A stretch of 32,776 nt of DNA, from the NCBI GenBank assembly GCA_014382375.1, contig JACNJU010000031.1, positions 1-32,776 on the forward strand, read 5' to 3'. Under the pieces are notes generated by a model. It worked only from the letters and a program-made list of their open reading frames with translations, was not told where the DNA came from and did no database searches. Made by a program: the position numbers and the translations under genes. Shown here one piece after another: positions 24,040 through 32,776 of this stretch. The DNA is from Rhodospirillaceae bacterium. GTDB lineage: Bacteria > Pseudomonadota > Alphaproteobacteria > Rhodospirillales > JABHCV01. The stretch's first letter is position 1, and each line of letters starts with the position of its first letter.

Positions 24040-25584
24040 TTATTCTCCTGCTGCGACACCGGCGACACCGGCGCCGCTTTCTCCCAATTTCAACTGCCGG
24101 AACCAGTCTTCCAGCTCGGCTTTGTTCTGCTGTGATAGTCTAAGCCCCAGCTTGCTTCGCCGCCAGAGAATGTCATCGGCGCTACGCGCCCACTCATCGT
24201 GAACCAGATAATCGACCTCACGCTGATACAGCCCCGCACCGAAATGACGGCCCAGATCGCCCTCGGTTTTCGCATCGCCCAGAATTTTAAAACTCAAAGT
24301 CCCATAGGCGCAAACCAGCCTTTCGATCAATTCTGGGTTTATCCGTGGGTAAAGTTCCTTGAGTTTGGCCATCAAATCAGGCCGCCCTTCAATTGGGAAA
24401 TCGCCTCCGGGAAGGGAGGAATGTTTTGTCCAGGATTGATCCATTCTCGGCAAATGCGGCTTCAGTTTGTCAAGAACCTGCTCCGCCAGGTGTCGGTATG
24501 TCGTTATTTTTCCGCCAAAAATGTTGAGGACGACCGGTACTTCCTCCCCCCCATCCAATTCGAGAACAAAATCACGGGTTGCCTCCTGGGCTTCAGAAGA
24601 TCCATCGTCGTATAAGGGACGAACCCCGGAATACGACCAGATGACCTGATCGGGCGAAATTGCTTTTGAGAAATATTCACCGGCCGTTTCGCATAGGTAC
24701 GCGATTTCCTTATACTCTGCGTGGACGTCTTCTGGACGCCCTGAATAATCCAGATCGGTTGTTCCAACCAGGGTGAAATCTGATTCGTAGGGGATCGCAA
24801 AAATTATCCTCCGGTCGGCATTTTGGAAAATGTAGGCTCTGTCATGATCAAACATCCGGGGAACGACAATGTGACTTCCCTTTACCAGACGAATTTTTGA
24901 CCGGCTCGAGGTCGTGATGCGGTCCGAAATAACGTCCGCGATCCAGGGGCCACTGGCGTTGACCAGGACGCAAGCCTGTGTCGTGTAAATTTGTCCGGTC
25001 AATTTGTTCTGGATTTCAAGTCGCCATTTGCCGCCCTCGCGTTTGGCCGACAACACTTCTGTTCGGGTGTTGATGGCGGCTCCCCTGCCCCGTGCATCCA
25101 TGGCGTTGAGCGCGACAAGGCGGGCGTCGTCTACCCAGCAATCGGAATATTCAAACCCTTTGGTGAGGGAGGGTCGAAGGGGGGCGCCGACTGGCGAGGC
25201 CCTGAGATTGACGTAATTTGATCCCGGCAACCGTTCGCGCCCGCCCAGATGGTCGTAAAGAAAAAGCCCAAGCCTTATCATCCAGGCGGGACGCAGGTTT
25301 TTTACGTGTGGCAGGACAAAACGCAATGGATGAATGATATGCGGAGCCATGCCCCACAGAACTTCCCTCTCGCGAAGGGATTCGCGAACCAGGCCGAATT
25401 CATAATATTCCAGATAACGCAAACCGCCGTGAATCAGTTTTGTCGATGCCGACGATGTTCCGCTCGCCAGATCATCTTTCTCTGCCAAATAGACCGACAG
25501 GCCCCGTCCGGCCGCGTCTCGGGCTATGCCGCAGCCGTTAATGCCACCACCGATGATGGCGATATCGTAGAGGGTCTCGCCCAC
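24040..25584 (-). CDS. glpD: Aerobic glycerol-3-phosphate dehydrogenase
   Basis: A 514-residue FAD enzyme on the inner membrane that passes electrons to ubiquinone. FAD motif [50 protein letters not shown], and the C-terminal DAO_C domain. I place the start at GTG 25584 (MGETLYD) because GGGAGG precedes it by four bases. A GTG at 25602 would add six residues and sits before the ribosome-binding site. It is the first enzyme gene after glpR and is followed by glpK with a 2-bp gap. Confidence 0.95.
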   Translation of the reverse strand: MGETLYDIAIIGGGINGCGIARDAAGRGLSVYLAEKDDLASGTSSASTKLIHGGLRYLEYYEFGLVRESLREREVLWGMAPHIIHPLRFVLPHVKNLRPAWMIRLGLFLYDHLGGRERLPGSNYVNLRASPVGAPLRPSLTKGFEYSDCWVDDARLVALNAMDARGRGAAINTRTEVLSAKREGGKWRLEIQNKLTGQIYTTQACVLVNASGPWIADVISDRITTSSRSKIRLVKGSHIVVPRMFDHDRAYIFQNADRRIIFAIPYESDFTLVGTTDLDYSGRPEDVHAEYKEIAYLCETAGEYFSKAISPDQVIWSYSGVRPLYDDGSSEAQEATRDFVLELDGGEEVPVVLNIFGGKITTYRHLAEQVLDKLKPHLPRMDQSWTKHSSLPGGDFPIEGRPDLMAKLKELYPRINPELIERLVCAYGTLSFKILGDAKTEGDLGRHFGAGLYQREVDYLVHDEWARSADDILWRRSKLGLRLSQQNKAELEDWFRQLKLGESGAGVAGVAAGE

Positions 25585-25609
25585 TTTTCCTCCCGGCACC
25601 ACTTATTTG

Positions 25610-25627
25610 ACTGCTTAAATGCAGTCT
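25610..25627. promoter_or_regulatory. Palindrome between glpR and glpD
   Basis: GACTGC-TTAAAT-GCAGTC is a perfect 6-bp dyad in the 84-bp glpR-glpD gap. It has no T-run after it on the minus strand, so it may be an operator or an mRNA stem before glpD rather than a terminator. Confidence 0.4.
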
Positions 25628-25686
25628 TGGGAGAACTCTATTAGAAGAAAAACGAGCCGACAACGAAAATAAGTGAAAATATTTCT

Positions 25687-26457
25687 TTAGTCGCTGTCCG
25701 CGAGGATGACCTCAACGTCGTGCTCCCTGCAAATCCTTGCAAAGGGGGCAGGCGGAGGGTTGTCAGTGACGAATCCGGATAACTGGGAAATGTGTCCGAT
25801 TCTGACGGGAGCCGTGCGCTCGAACTTAGTGCTGTCGGCCACCAGAATACAATTTCGGGCGTTTTCAATAATAGCCTGGGCCGCCTTAACTTCGCGATAG
25901 TCATAATCGAGAATAGAGCCGTCCTCATCAATCGCAGAAGCGCCGATGATGGCGTAGTCCATTTTGAACTGGCGGATGAAGTCGACGGTCGCCTCGCCGA
26001 CCACACCGCCGTCAGCCGAGCGAACAACACCACCCGCCACGATGACTTCAATATTGGGAACACCGTGCAAGATATTGACAACATTGATGTTATTGGTGAT
26101 GACCATAATGCCGCGCTTGCCTCTCAGGGCATAGGCCACCTGCTCTGTTGTCGTGCCGATGTTTATCATCAGGGAGCTGTTGTCCGGCACCAGCGAAGCT
26201 GCCTTGAGGCCGATCTGCTTTTTCTCATCAGACGCGAGCGAGCGCCTGGCTTCGTAATTATAATTTCTGACTCCTGAAACGAGAATTCCCCCGCCATGGA
26301 CGCGTTGGAGAATTCCCTGCTCACATAACTCATTCAAATCCTTGCGGATTGTTTGCGGGGTGACATCAAAATGTTCGGCAAGTTCATCGACGACCACTCG
26401 CCCCTGATGGCGCGCGCGGTCAACAATGTCATGCTGACGGGGTGATACGGGTTTCAT
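25687..26457 (-). CDS. glpR: GlpR, DeoR-family repressor of glycerol metabolism
   Basis: 256 residues. N-terminal DeoR helix-turn-helix: RQHDIVDRARHQGRVVVDEL, then VTPQTIRKDLNELCEQGILQRVHGG. The C-terminal sensor domain has IGTTTEQVAYAL and DGSILDYDYREVKAAQAII, the ISOCOT-type sugar-phosphate pocket. Sensing of glycerol-3-phosphate is family knowledge. It stands at the head of the catabolic operon and next to the shared control region, so it probably represses both that operon and the transporter genes as well as itself. No ribosome-binding site is visible before the ATG. Confidence 0.92.
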   Translation of the reverse strand: MKPVSPRQHDIVDRARHQGRVVVDELAEHFDVTPQTIRKDLNELCEQGILQRVHGGGILVSGVRNYNYEARRSLASDEKKQIGLKAASLVPDNSSLMINIGTTTEQVAYALRGKRGIMVITNNINVVNILHGVPNIEVIVAGGVVRSADGGVVGEATVDFIRQFKMDYAIIGASAIDEDGSILDYDYREVKAAQAIIENARNCILVADSTKFERTAPVRIGHISQLSGFVTDNPPPAPFARICREHDVEVILADSD

Positions 26458-26470
26458 AACGGCTCAATAA

Positions 26471-26511
26471 ATTGAAAAATTCAATGGTTTCGCCACTCAA
26501 CGTAACGAAAC
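26471..26511. promoter_or_regulatory. Putative GlpR operators in the divergent glpR/glpV region
   Basis: ATTGAA-AAA-TTCAAT (26471-26485) is a perfect palindrome. GTTTCG (26487-26492) and CGAAAC (26506-26511) form an inverted repeat with a 13-bp spacer. A further AGTTTCG lies at 26574-26580 over the -10 of glpV. TTTCG half-sites are common in GlpR/DeoR-type operators. Assignment inferred from position and symmetry. Confidence 0.5.
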
Positions 26512-26547
26512 TATATTGAAATTGCAATTTTCATCATAAAATTTCAT

Positions 26548-26576
26548 TTGACCTTCGTTTTTTTTCGGTTGATAGT
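26548..26576 (+). promoter_or_regulatory. Sigma-70-like promoter of glpV
   Basis: TTGACC (26548-26553), 17-base spacer, GATAGT (26571-26576), leader of about 40 bases to the ATG at 26623 with AAGGGAG before it. Overlap with TTTCG half-sites suggests repression by GlpR. Confidence 0.6.
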
Positions 26577-26622
26577 TTCGGGGAGCTTTAACAAAAAAAG
26601 CATATACAAGGGAGAATTCAAC

Positions 26623-28359
<1,737 letters not shown>

Positions 28360-28388
28360 GGCCAAGCCTTAGTCGTTCAGAGAAACAG

Positions 28389-28421
28389 CCCGGGGGACCA
28401 CTTGCGTCCCCTGGGTTTTTT
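28389..28421 (+). terminator. Rho-independent terminator/attenuator between glpV and glpS
   Basis: CCCGGGGGAC-CACTTGC-GTCCCCTGGG, a 10-bp stem with one G-U pair and a 7-base loop, directly followed by TTTTTT. It should end most transcripts after glpV and allow partial read-through to the lower-abundance ATPases and permeases. Confidence 0.85.
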
Positions 28422-28514
28422 CCTCAAAGTCAATTTTCATGGTTTTATGTGGATTTATAGTTACCCTGTTTCCAGTTCCCAGGCGTGAGGAACAGCAGGG
28501 ATGGATTTCCAAGT

Positions 28515-29576
28515 ATGCCTCTTGAACTGAAAAACGTCGTTAAAAAAGTGGGAGCCGATACCCACATCTACGACACAAGCGTCGAGCTTGTAGAGAACCA
28601 GTTCAATATCCTGTTGGGAACGACCCTGGCCGGAAAAACCACGCTGATGCAGTTGATGGCCGGTCTTGAAACGCCAACGTCCGGGGAAGTCTGGTTCGCC
28701 GGAAAAAACGTCACCGGCGTCCCGGTCCAAAAACGCAACGTTTCTTTCGTGCACCAGCAATTTATCAACTACCCCCATTTTAATGTTTATGAAAATATTG
28801 CTTCGCCATTGCGAGTCGCCAAAATTTCCAAAAAAGAAATTGAAGAGCGGGTTGGGCATGTCGCCGACCTTTTGAAACTGACCCCCATGCTGGGACGAAA
28901 GCCGAGTGAACTTTCCGGCGGCCAGCAACAGCGAACGGCCCTGGCCCGTGCGCTTGTCAAGGATGCCGATCTTGTGCTGCTGGATGAGCCGCTGGCCAAT
29001 TTGGACTACAAGCTGCGTGAAGAGCTGCGCGATGAATTGCCGAAGCTTTTTCAGGATCGCGACTGCACTGTCGTTTACGCCACGACCGAACCGACCGAGG
29101 CTCTGTTACTGGGCGGGAATACCGCAACCGTGCACGAAGGGCGCATCACTCAATTCGGCAATACTTCCGAGGTGTATCGAAAACCGTCGGATTTACTGAC
29201 GGCGGAAGTCTTCTCGGACCCACCGATCAACGCTGCGGAGGTCGAACTCGCAAGTGGGCAGTTCTCCCTCAATGGGCAGGTAAACTGGCCCTCCGCCAGC
29301 ACGAAACTGGCCAATGGTTCGTACAAAATGGCTATTCGCCCCCATTATGTCACCCTGGAGCAAAATTCTGAAAAGGCGCTCAAACTGGAAGGCCGGGTTT
29401 TGGTTGCCGAGCTCAGCGGTTCTGAAAGCGTCGTCCACTTTGAGGTGGAAGGCCATCCCTGGGTTTCGCAATCACCGGGCATTCATGCCATTGAAGTCGG
29501 TCAGGCGATTGATTTTTACCTTGATACAACCCAGTGCCTGTACTTCGACGACAACGACAAACTGATTGCGGAATGA
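28515..29576 (+). CDS. glpS: Glycerol ABC transporter ATP-binding protein GlpS
   Basis: 353 residues, CUT1/MalK-type ATPase with a C-terminal OB-like regulatory region. Walker A GTTLAGKTT, Q-loop FVHQQFINYP, normal signature LSGGQQQRTALARALV, Walker B LVLLDEPLANLD. The switch segment reads YATTEPTEA where the sister protein has YVTHDQTEA, so the H-loop His is Thr. The start is put at ATG 28515 (MPLELKNVVKKVG); the longer frame begins with GTG 28485 and adds ten residues without family support. The genes downstream form the rest of the importer. Confidence 0.88.
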   Translation: MPLELKNVVKKVGADTHIYDTSVELVENQFNILLGTTLAGKTTLMQLMAGLETPTSGEVWFAGKNVTGVPVQKRNVSFVHQQFINYPHFNVYENIASPLRVAKISKKEIEERVGHVADLLKLTPMLGRKPSELSGGQQQRTALARALVKDADLVLLDEPLANLDYKLREELRDELPKLFQDRDCTVVYATTEPTEALLLGGNTATVHEGRITQFGNTSEVYRKPSDLLTAEVFSDPPINAAEVELASGQFSLNGQVNWPSASTKLANGSYKMAIRPHYVTLEQNSEKALKLEGRVLVAELSGSESVVHFEVEGHPWVSQSPGIHAIEVGQAIDFYLDTTQCLYFDDNDKLIAE

Positions 29577-29586
29577 GGGTCGCAAA

Positions 29587-30654
29587 ATGTCAAAAATCAG
29601 TTTGAAAAACATTCGCCACAGCTACATGGACAACCCGGTTGATGACATAGACTGGGCCCTTAAACAAATGAGCGTCGATTGGTCGGATGGCGGCGCCTAC
29701 GCGCTGCTTGGTCCTTCGGGTTGCGGCAAGACCACCCTTCTCAACATTATTTCAGGCCTGCTGAAACCGTCGGAAGGGGAAGTCTGGTTCGGCGACCAGG
29801 AGGTTTCCAATTTTCCGACCGATCAGCGAAATATCGCCCAGGTATTCCAGTTCCCGGTCGTATACGACACCATGACTGTTTACGACAATCTCGCCTTTCC
29901 CCTTCGTAATCGTGGTATCCCGGAAACCGAGATCGATAAAAAGGTGCGTGAAATCGCCAGTATGCTCGACCTTGAAAAAACCCTGATGACCCGCGCCTCG
30001 GGATTGACGGCTGACGGCAAACAGAAAATTTCCCTCGGCCGCGGCCTGGTCCGTTCTGACGTCAACGCCATCATGTTCGACGAACCGCTGACCGTGATCG
30101 ACCCCCACCTGAAATGGGAACTGCGTTCCAAGTTGAAGGAACTGCACCAGCAGATCGGCACAACCATGATTTATGTGACCCATGATCAGACCGAAGCGTT
30201 GACGATTGCGGATCAGGTCGTCGTCATGCAGGAGGGACAGGTCGTCCAGATTGGAACCCCGGTGGAACTTTTCGAGCGCCCGCAACATACATTCGTCGGC
30301 CACTTCATCGGATCGCCCGGCATGAACCTGCTGCCCTGTGATTTCGACCTTGGCAAAATTGTTTACGGCGGCGCCCAGATCGAAACATCCAACCAGCTGA
30401 ACGTTGATAATACTGCAACCCGTTTTGAAATAGGGGTTCGCCCGGAGTTTATCCGCTTCGCTGACAGCGGCATTCCGGTTCGCGTCGAGAAAATGAGTGA
30501 CGCCGGGCGCTTCAGCATCGTTGAGACGCGCCACGGAGAAGATATCATTAAATTACTGGTTCCTGACGGCGGTCATGTGCCTTCAGAGAGCGCCTTTTTG
30601 CAGTTTGACCCGAAACACACGCACATTTACGCTGACGACTGGATGGTGGACTGA
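29587..30654 (+). CDS. glpT: Glycerol ABC transporter ATP-binding protein GlpT
   Basis: 355 residues, second ATPase of the same importer. Walker A GPSGCGKTTLL, Q-loop VFQFPVVYDT, Walker B AIMFDEPLTVID and H-loop YVTHDQTEALTIAD are good. The ABC signature is degenerate: LTADGKQKISLGRGLV instead of LSGGQ. The C-terminus has the regulatory extension (IGVRPEFIRF). It starts 10 bp after the glpS stop with GAGGG seven bases before the ATG. Together with GlpS this gives one intact and one defective ATP site (see findings). Confidence 0.88.
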   Translation: MSKISLKNIRHSYMDNPVDDIDWALKQMSVDWSDGGAYALLGPSGCGKTTLLNIISGLLKPSEGEVWFGDQEVSNFPTDQRNIAQVFQFPVVYDTMTVYDNLAFPLRNRGIPETEIDKKVREIASMLDLEKTLMTRASGLTADGKQKISLGRGLVRSDVNAIMFDEPLTVIDPHLKWELRSKLKELHQQIGTTMIYVTHDQTEALTIADQVVVMQEGQVVQIGTPVELFERPQHTFVGHFIGSPGMNLLPCDFDLGKIVYGGAQIETSNQLNVDNTATRFEIGVRPEFIRFADSGIPVRVEKMSDAGRFSIVETRHGEDIIKLLVPDGGHVPSESAFLQFDPKHTHIYADDWMVD

Positions 30655-30657
30655 GCC

Positions 30658-31524
30658 ATGGACAACAGGAGATCAAACAAGAAGGCCTGGTTCTTTGTTC
30701 TGCCGGTTGTCGCACTGGTCGCTTTTAACGCCATCATCCCGCTGATGACGGTGGTCAATTATTCGGTGCAGGAAACCTTTGGCAACAATGTCTTTTTCTG
30801 GGAAGGCGTTAAATGGTTCGAGCAGGTTCTGAATTCGGATCGCTTCCACGATTCACTGGGTCGCCAGTTGATCTTTACCGGTATTATCCTGTCCATCGAA
30901 GTACCCCTGGGCGTTGCGATTGCGCTGACCATGCCGAGAAAAGGCGTCTGGGTATCCGTCTGCCTCGTCTTCATGGCCATGCCGTTGCTGATCCCCTGGA
31001 ACGTCGTCGGGGCGATGTGGAACATATTCGCCCTGCCCGATATTGGCCTTCTGGGTTACGCCCTGAATTCAATCGGCTTCGATTACGACTACACCCAGCA
31101 ACCTCTTTCAGCCTGGTTTACGACAATCCTGATGGATGTCTGGCACTGGACGTCGCTGGTCGTGTTGCTGGCCTATGCGGGCTTGCGCTCGATCCCTGAC
31201 GCTTACTATCAGGCCGCCAAGATTGATGGCGCTGGCGCGTGGGCCGTGTTCCGCCATATTCAACTTCCGAAAATGAAACGGGTTCTGACCATCGCAATCC
31301 TGCTTCGTTTCATGGACAGTTTCATGATTTATACAGAACCCTTCGTTCTGACCGGCGGCGGCCCCGGAAACTCGACGACCTTCCTGTCCATCGATCTGGT
31401 CAAGGTGGCGCTTGGTCAATTTGATCTGGGTCCGGCCGCCGCGATGTCGCTGATCTACTTCCTGATCGTTCTGCTGGTCAGTTGGGTGTTCTACACCTTG
31501 ATGATGAAAAACGAGGGCCAGTGA
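30658..31524 (+). CDS. glpP: Glycerol ABC transporter permease GlpP
   Basis: 288-residue CUT1-type inner-membrane permease (MalF-like) with about six helices, for example WFFVLPVVALVAFNAIIPLM and FLIVLLVSWVFYTLMM. The cytoplasmic EAA loop is YYQAAKIDGAGAWAVFRHIQLPKMK, which contacts the ATPases. It begins three bases after glpT and its stop overlaps the glpQ start by one base (TGATG). Confidence 0.92.
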   Translation: MDNRRSNKKAWFFVLPVVALVAFNAIIPLMTVVNYSVQETFGNNVFFWEGVKWFEQVLNSDRFHDSLGRQLIFTGIILSIEVPLGVAIALTMPRKGVWVSVCLVFMAMPLLIPWNVVGAMWNIFALPDIGLLGYALNSIGFDYDYTQQPLSAWFTTILMDVWHWTSLVVLLAYAGLRSIPDAYYQAAKIDGAGAWAVFRHIQLPKMKRVLTIAILLRFMDSFMIYTEPFVLTGGGPGNSTTFLSIDLVKVALGQFDLGPAAAMSLIYFLIVLLVSWVFYTLMMKNEGQ

Positions 31525-32321
31525 TGAATAAAAAATACATCGTTCCCGTCATTTACATCGTCTGCCTGATGCTGCCGATTTACTGGCTGGTCAAAATGTC
31601 GTTCATGACAACCAATGAGATTCTCGGCACCTTCGCCTTGTGGCCGAAGGAAATCACGTTCGACAACTATATTAAGATTTTCACCGACCCGACCTGGTAC
31701 AACGGCTACTTCAATTCCCTGACCTATGTGGGCATCAACACGGTCATATCGGTCAGCGCCGCCCTGCCTGCCGCTTACGCATTCTCCCGTTTCAGGTTCC
31801 TGGGCGACAAGCACCTTTTCTTCTGGTTGCTGACCAACCGCATGGCGCCACCCGCCGTTTTCGCCTTGCCGTTCTTCCAGCTTTATTCGGCGGTAAATCT
31901 GTTCGACACCCCGATGGCCGTCGCCTTGGCTCACTGCCTGTTTAACATCCCGCTGGCGGTGTGGATTTTGGAGGGTTTCATGTCGGGCGTTCCGAAAGAA
32001 CTGGATGAGACAGCGTACGTGGACGGCTATCCTTTCTGGAAATTCTTCGTCCGCATATTCATACCGACCATTGCCGCCGGGATCGGGGTCACCATGTTCT
32101 TCTGCTTCATGTTCTCGTGGGTCGAACTGTTGCTGGCGAAGACGCTGACATCCGTCGCCGCCAAGCCAATCGCCGCGACCATGACCCGAACGGCCAGCAC
32201 CTCCGGCTATGAGTTGGGGCTATTGGCGGCGGCCGGAACACTGACGATTATCCCGGGCGCTTTCGTGATTTATTTCGTCCGCAACTACATCGCCAAGGGC
32301 TTCGCCCTGGGCCGCGTTTAG
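31524..32321 (+). CDS. glpQ: Glycerol ABC transporter permease GlpQ
   Basis: 265-residue MalG-like permease with six helices (KYIVPVIYIVCLMLPIYWLV at the start). The EAA loop reads ELDETAYVDGYPFWKFFVRIFIPTI. The start ATG at 31524 overlaps the last base of glpP; an in-frame upstream start at 31482 would place 14 residues in glpP coding DNA and is rejected. It pairs with GlpP as the glycerol channel. Confidence 0.92.
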   Translation: MNKKYIVPVIYIVCLMLPIYWLVKMSFMTTNEILGTFALWPKEITFDNYIKIFTDPTWYNGYFNSLTYVGINTVISVSAALPAAYAFSRFRFLGDKHLFFWLLTNRMAPPAVFALPFFQLYSAVNLFDTPMAVALAHCLFNIPLAVWILEGFMSGVPKELDETAYVDGYPFWKFFVRIFIPTIAAGIGVTMFFCFMFSWVELLLAKTLTSVAAKPIAATMTRTASTSGYELGLLAAAGTLTIIPGAFVIYFVRNYIAKGFALGRV

Positions 32322-32336
32322 GAAGGAGGAGCAAAC

Positions 32337-32618
32337 ATGGGACTGTCATGGATGGCCTGGACATGGCCAACAGCCGCCTTCTTCATCTTTGTCGCCTGCG
32401 CCATCATCCTGATGGGCTTTCTGGAGTGGCGACGCCCCGGCGGCGCCCCCCGGCACGGTATTCTGACCCTAGACACCACCCGCGGCGACCGCTTGTTCAT
32501 CACCCTGCTGGGCAGCGCCTTCATTTTCCTGGGCTGGCTGGCCCTGATGGGAACGCCATTATGGGGCGCACTGGCGATATCAATCGCCTACGGGTTTGCC
32601 GTTTTCAGATGGGTGTGA
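32337..32618 (+). CDS. glpU: Small membrane protein GlpU (DUF2160)
   Basis: 93 residues, two to three hydrophobic segments (FFIFVACAIILMGFLEW, LFITLLGSAFIFLGWLALM, LWGALAISIAYGFAVFRW) and the conserved RGDRLFITLLG middle typical of DUF2160. AAGGAGGAG precedes the ATG. In rhizobia glpU lies in the glycerol transporter operon and its role is unclear; it may be an accessory of the permease. The operon seems to end here: AGAGGC-TGAATAC-GCCTCT (32633-32651) follows, a weak hairpin without a T-run. The remaining 125 bases show no gene. Confidence 0.88.
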   Translation: MGLSWMAWTWPTAAFFIFVACAIILMGFLEWRRPGGAPRHGILTLDTTRGDRLFITLLGSAFIFLGWLALMGTPLWGALAISIAYGFAVFRWV

Positions 32619-32776
32619 CCTGAAGAACGGGAAGAGGCTGAATACGCCTCTACATTGTTGCCCTCTTTCATTTCTACGGATTTCGCTCGCTTGGCAAAAA
32701 ATGACATGTCTGTTTTTGGCTGAGGCTGTTGAAGAACTCTGTTGTCATCGCCGTGTCAACGTGATTCACTTTTTCC

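Overview
The window looks like a chromosomal segment of an alphaproteobacterium, most likely a member of the Rhodospirillales or a close relative. The evidence is an FzlA-type division protein, a GlpSTPQUV-type glycerol ABC transporter, an NDUFS6-like zinc-finger protein, and MsrPQ with a Tat leader. The host genes have moderately high GC. This placement rests on gene families only.

Left part (1-13213), host housekeeping genes. It holds the 5' part of thrS, two envelope glycosyltransferases (GT9 heptosyltransferase-like and GT4), an alpha/beta hydrolase, a YeeZ-like nucleotide-sugar epimerase, an unknown 143-residue protein, an FzlA-like GST-fold protein, msrPQ, an unknown 127-residue protein, polA, a small zinc-finger protein, an ABC ATPase, and a lipoprotein lysophospholipase-like hydrolase.

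Middle (13214-18351), a decayed mobile element. A 40-bp direct repeat covers the 5' half of tRNA-Arg(CCG), from the acceptor stem to the end of the anticodon loop. One copy is at 13280-13319 and the other is the 5' half of an intact tRNA at 17268-17344. Between them lie about 4 kb of visibly more AT-rich DNA: four 10-bp-phased repeats and GGTCACG motifs at the left end, the tail of an abortive-infection (AIPR-like) gene broken by a stop codon, a peptidoglycan-binding protein with a putative toxin C-terminus followed by a candidate immunity gene, a gene-poor stretch full of palindromes and short repeats, and a deletion-fused helix-turn-helix/tyrosine-integrase remnant that has lost its catalytic tyrosine. 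Just beyond the tRNA are a small unknown gene and a second peptidoglycan-binding gene broken by a single nonsense codon.

Right part (18352-32776), a complete glycerol / glycerol-3-phosphate regulon. One operon on the minus strand runs glpR-glpD-glpK-glpC-glpA-glpB, so the aerobic dehydrogenase and the anaerobic three-subunit dehydrogenase are co-transcribed. Diverging from it on the plus strand is glpV-glpS-glpT-glpP-glpQ-glpU, an ABC importer for glycerol. The shared 165-bp region between glpR and glpV carries inverted repeats suited to GlpR binding and a sigma-70-like promoter. A strong hairpin terminator separates the binding-protein gene from the rest of the transporter. The two ATPases have complementary defects that leave one canonical and one degenerate ATP site.

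The most interesting material is the tRNA-Arg island (its anticodon-loop attachment site, the toxin/immunity candidate and the repeat arrays) and the asymmetric GlpS/GlpT ATPase pair.
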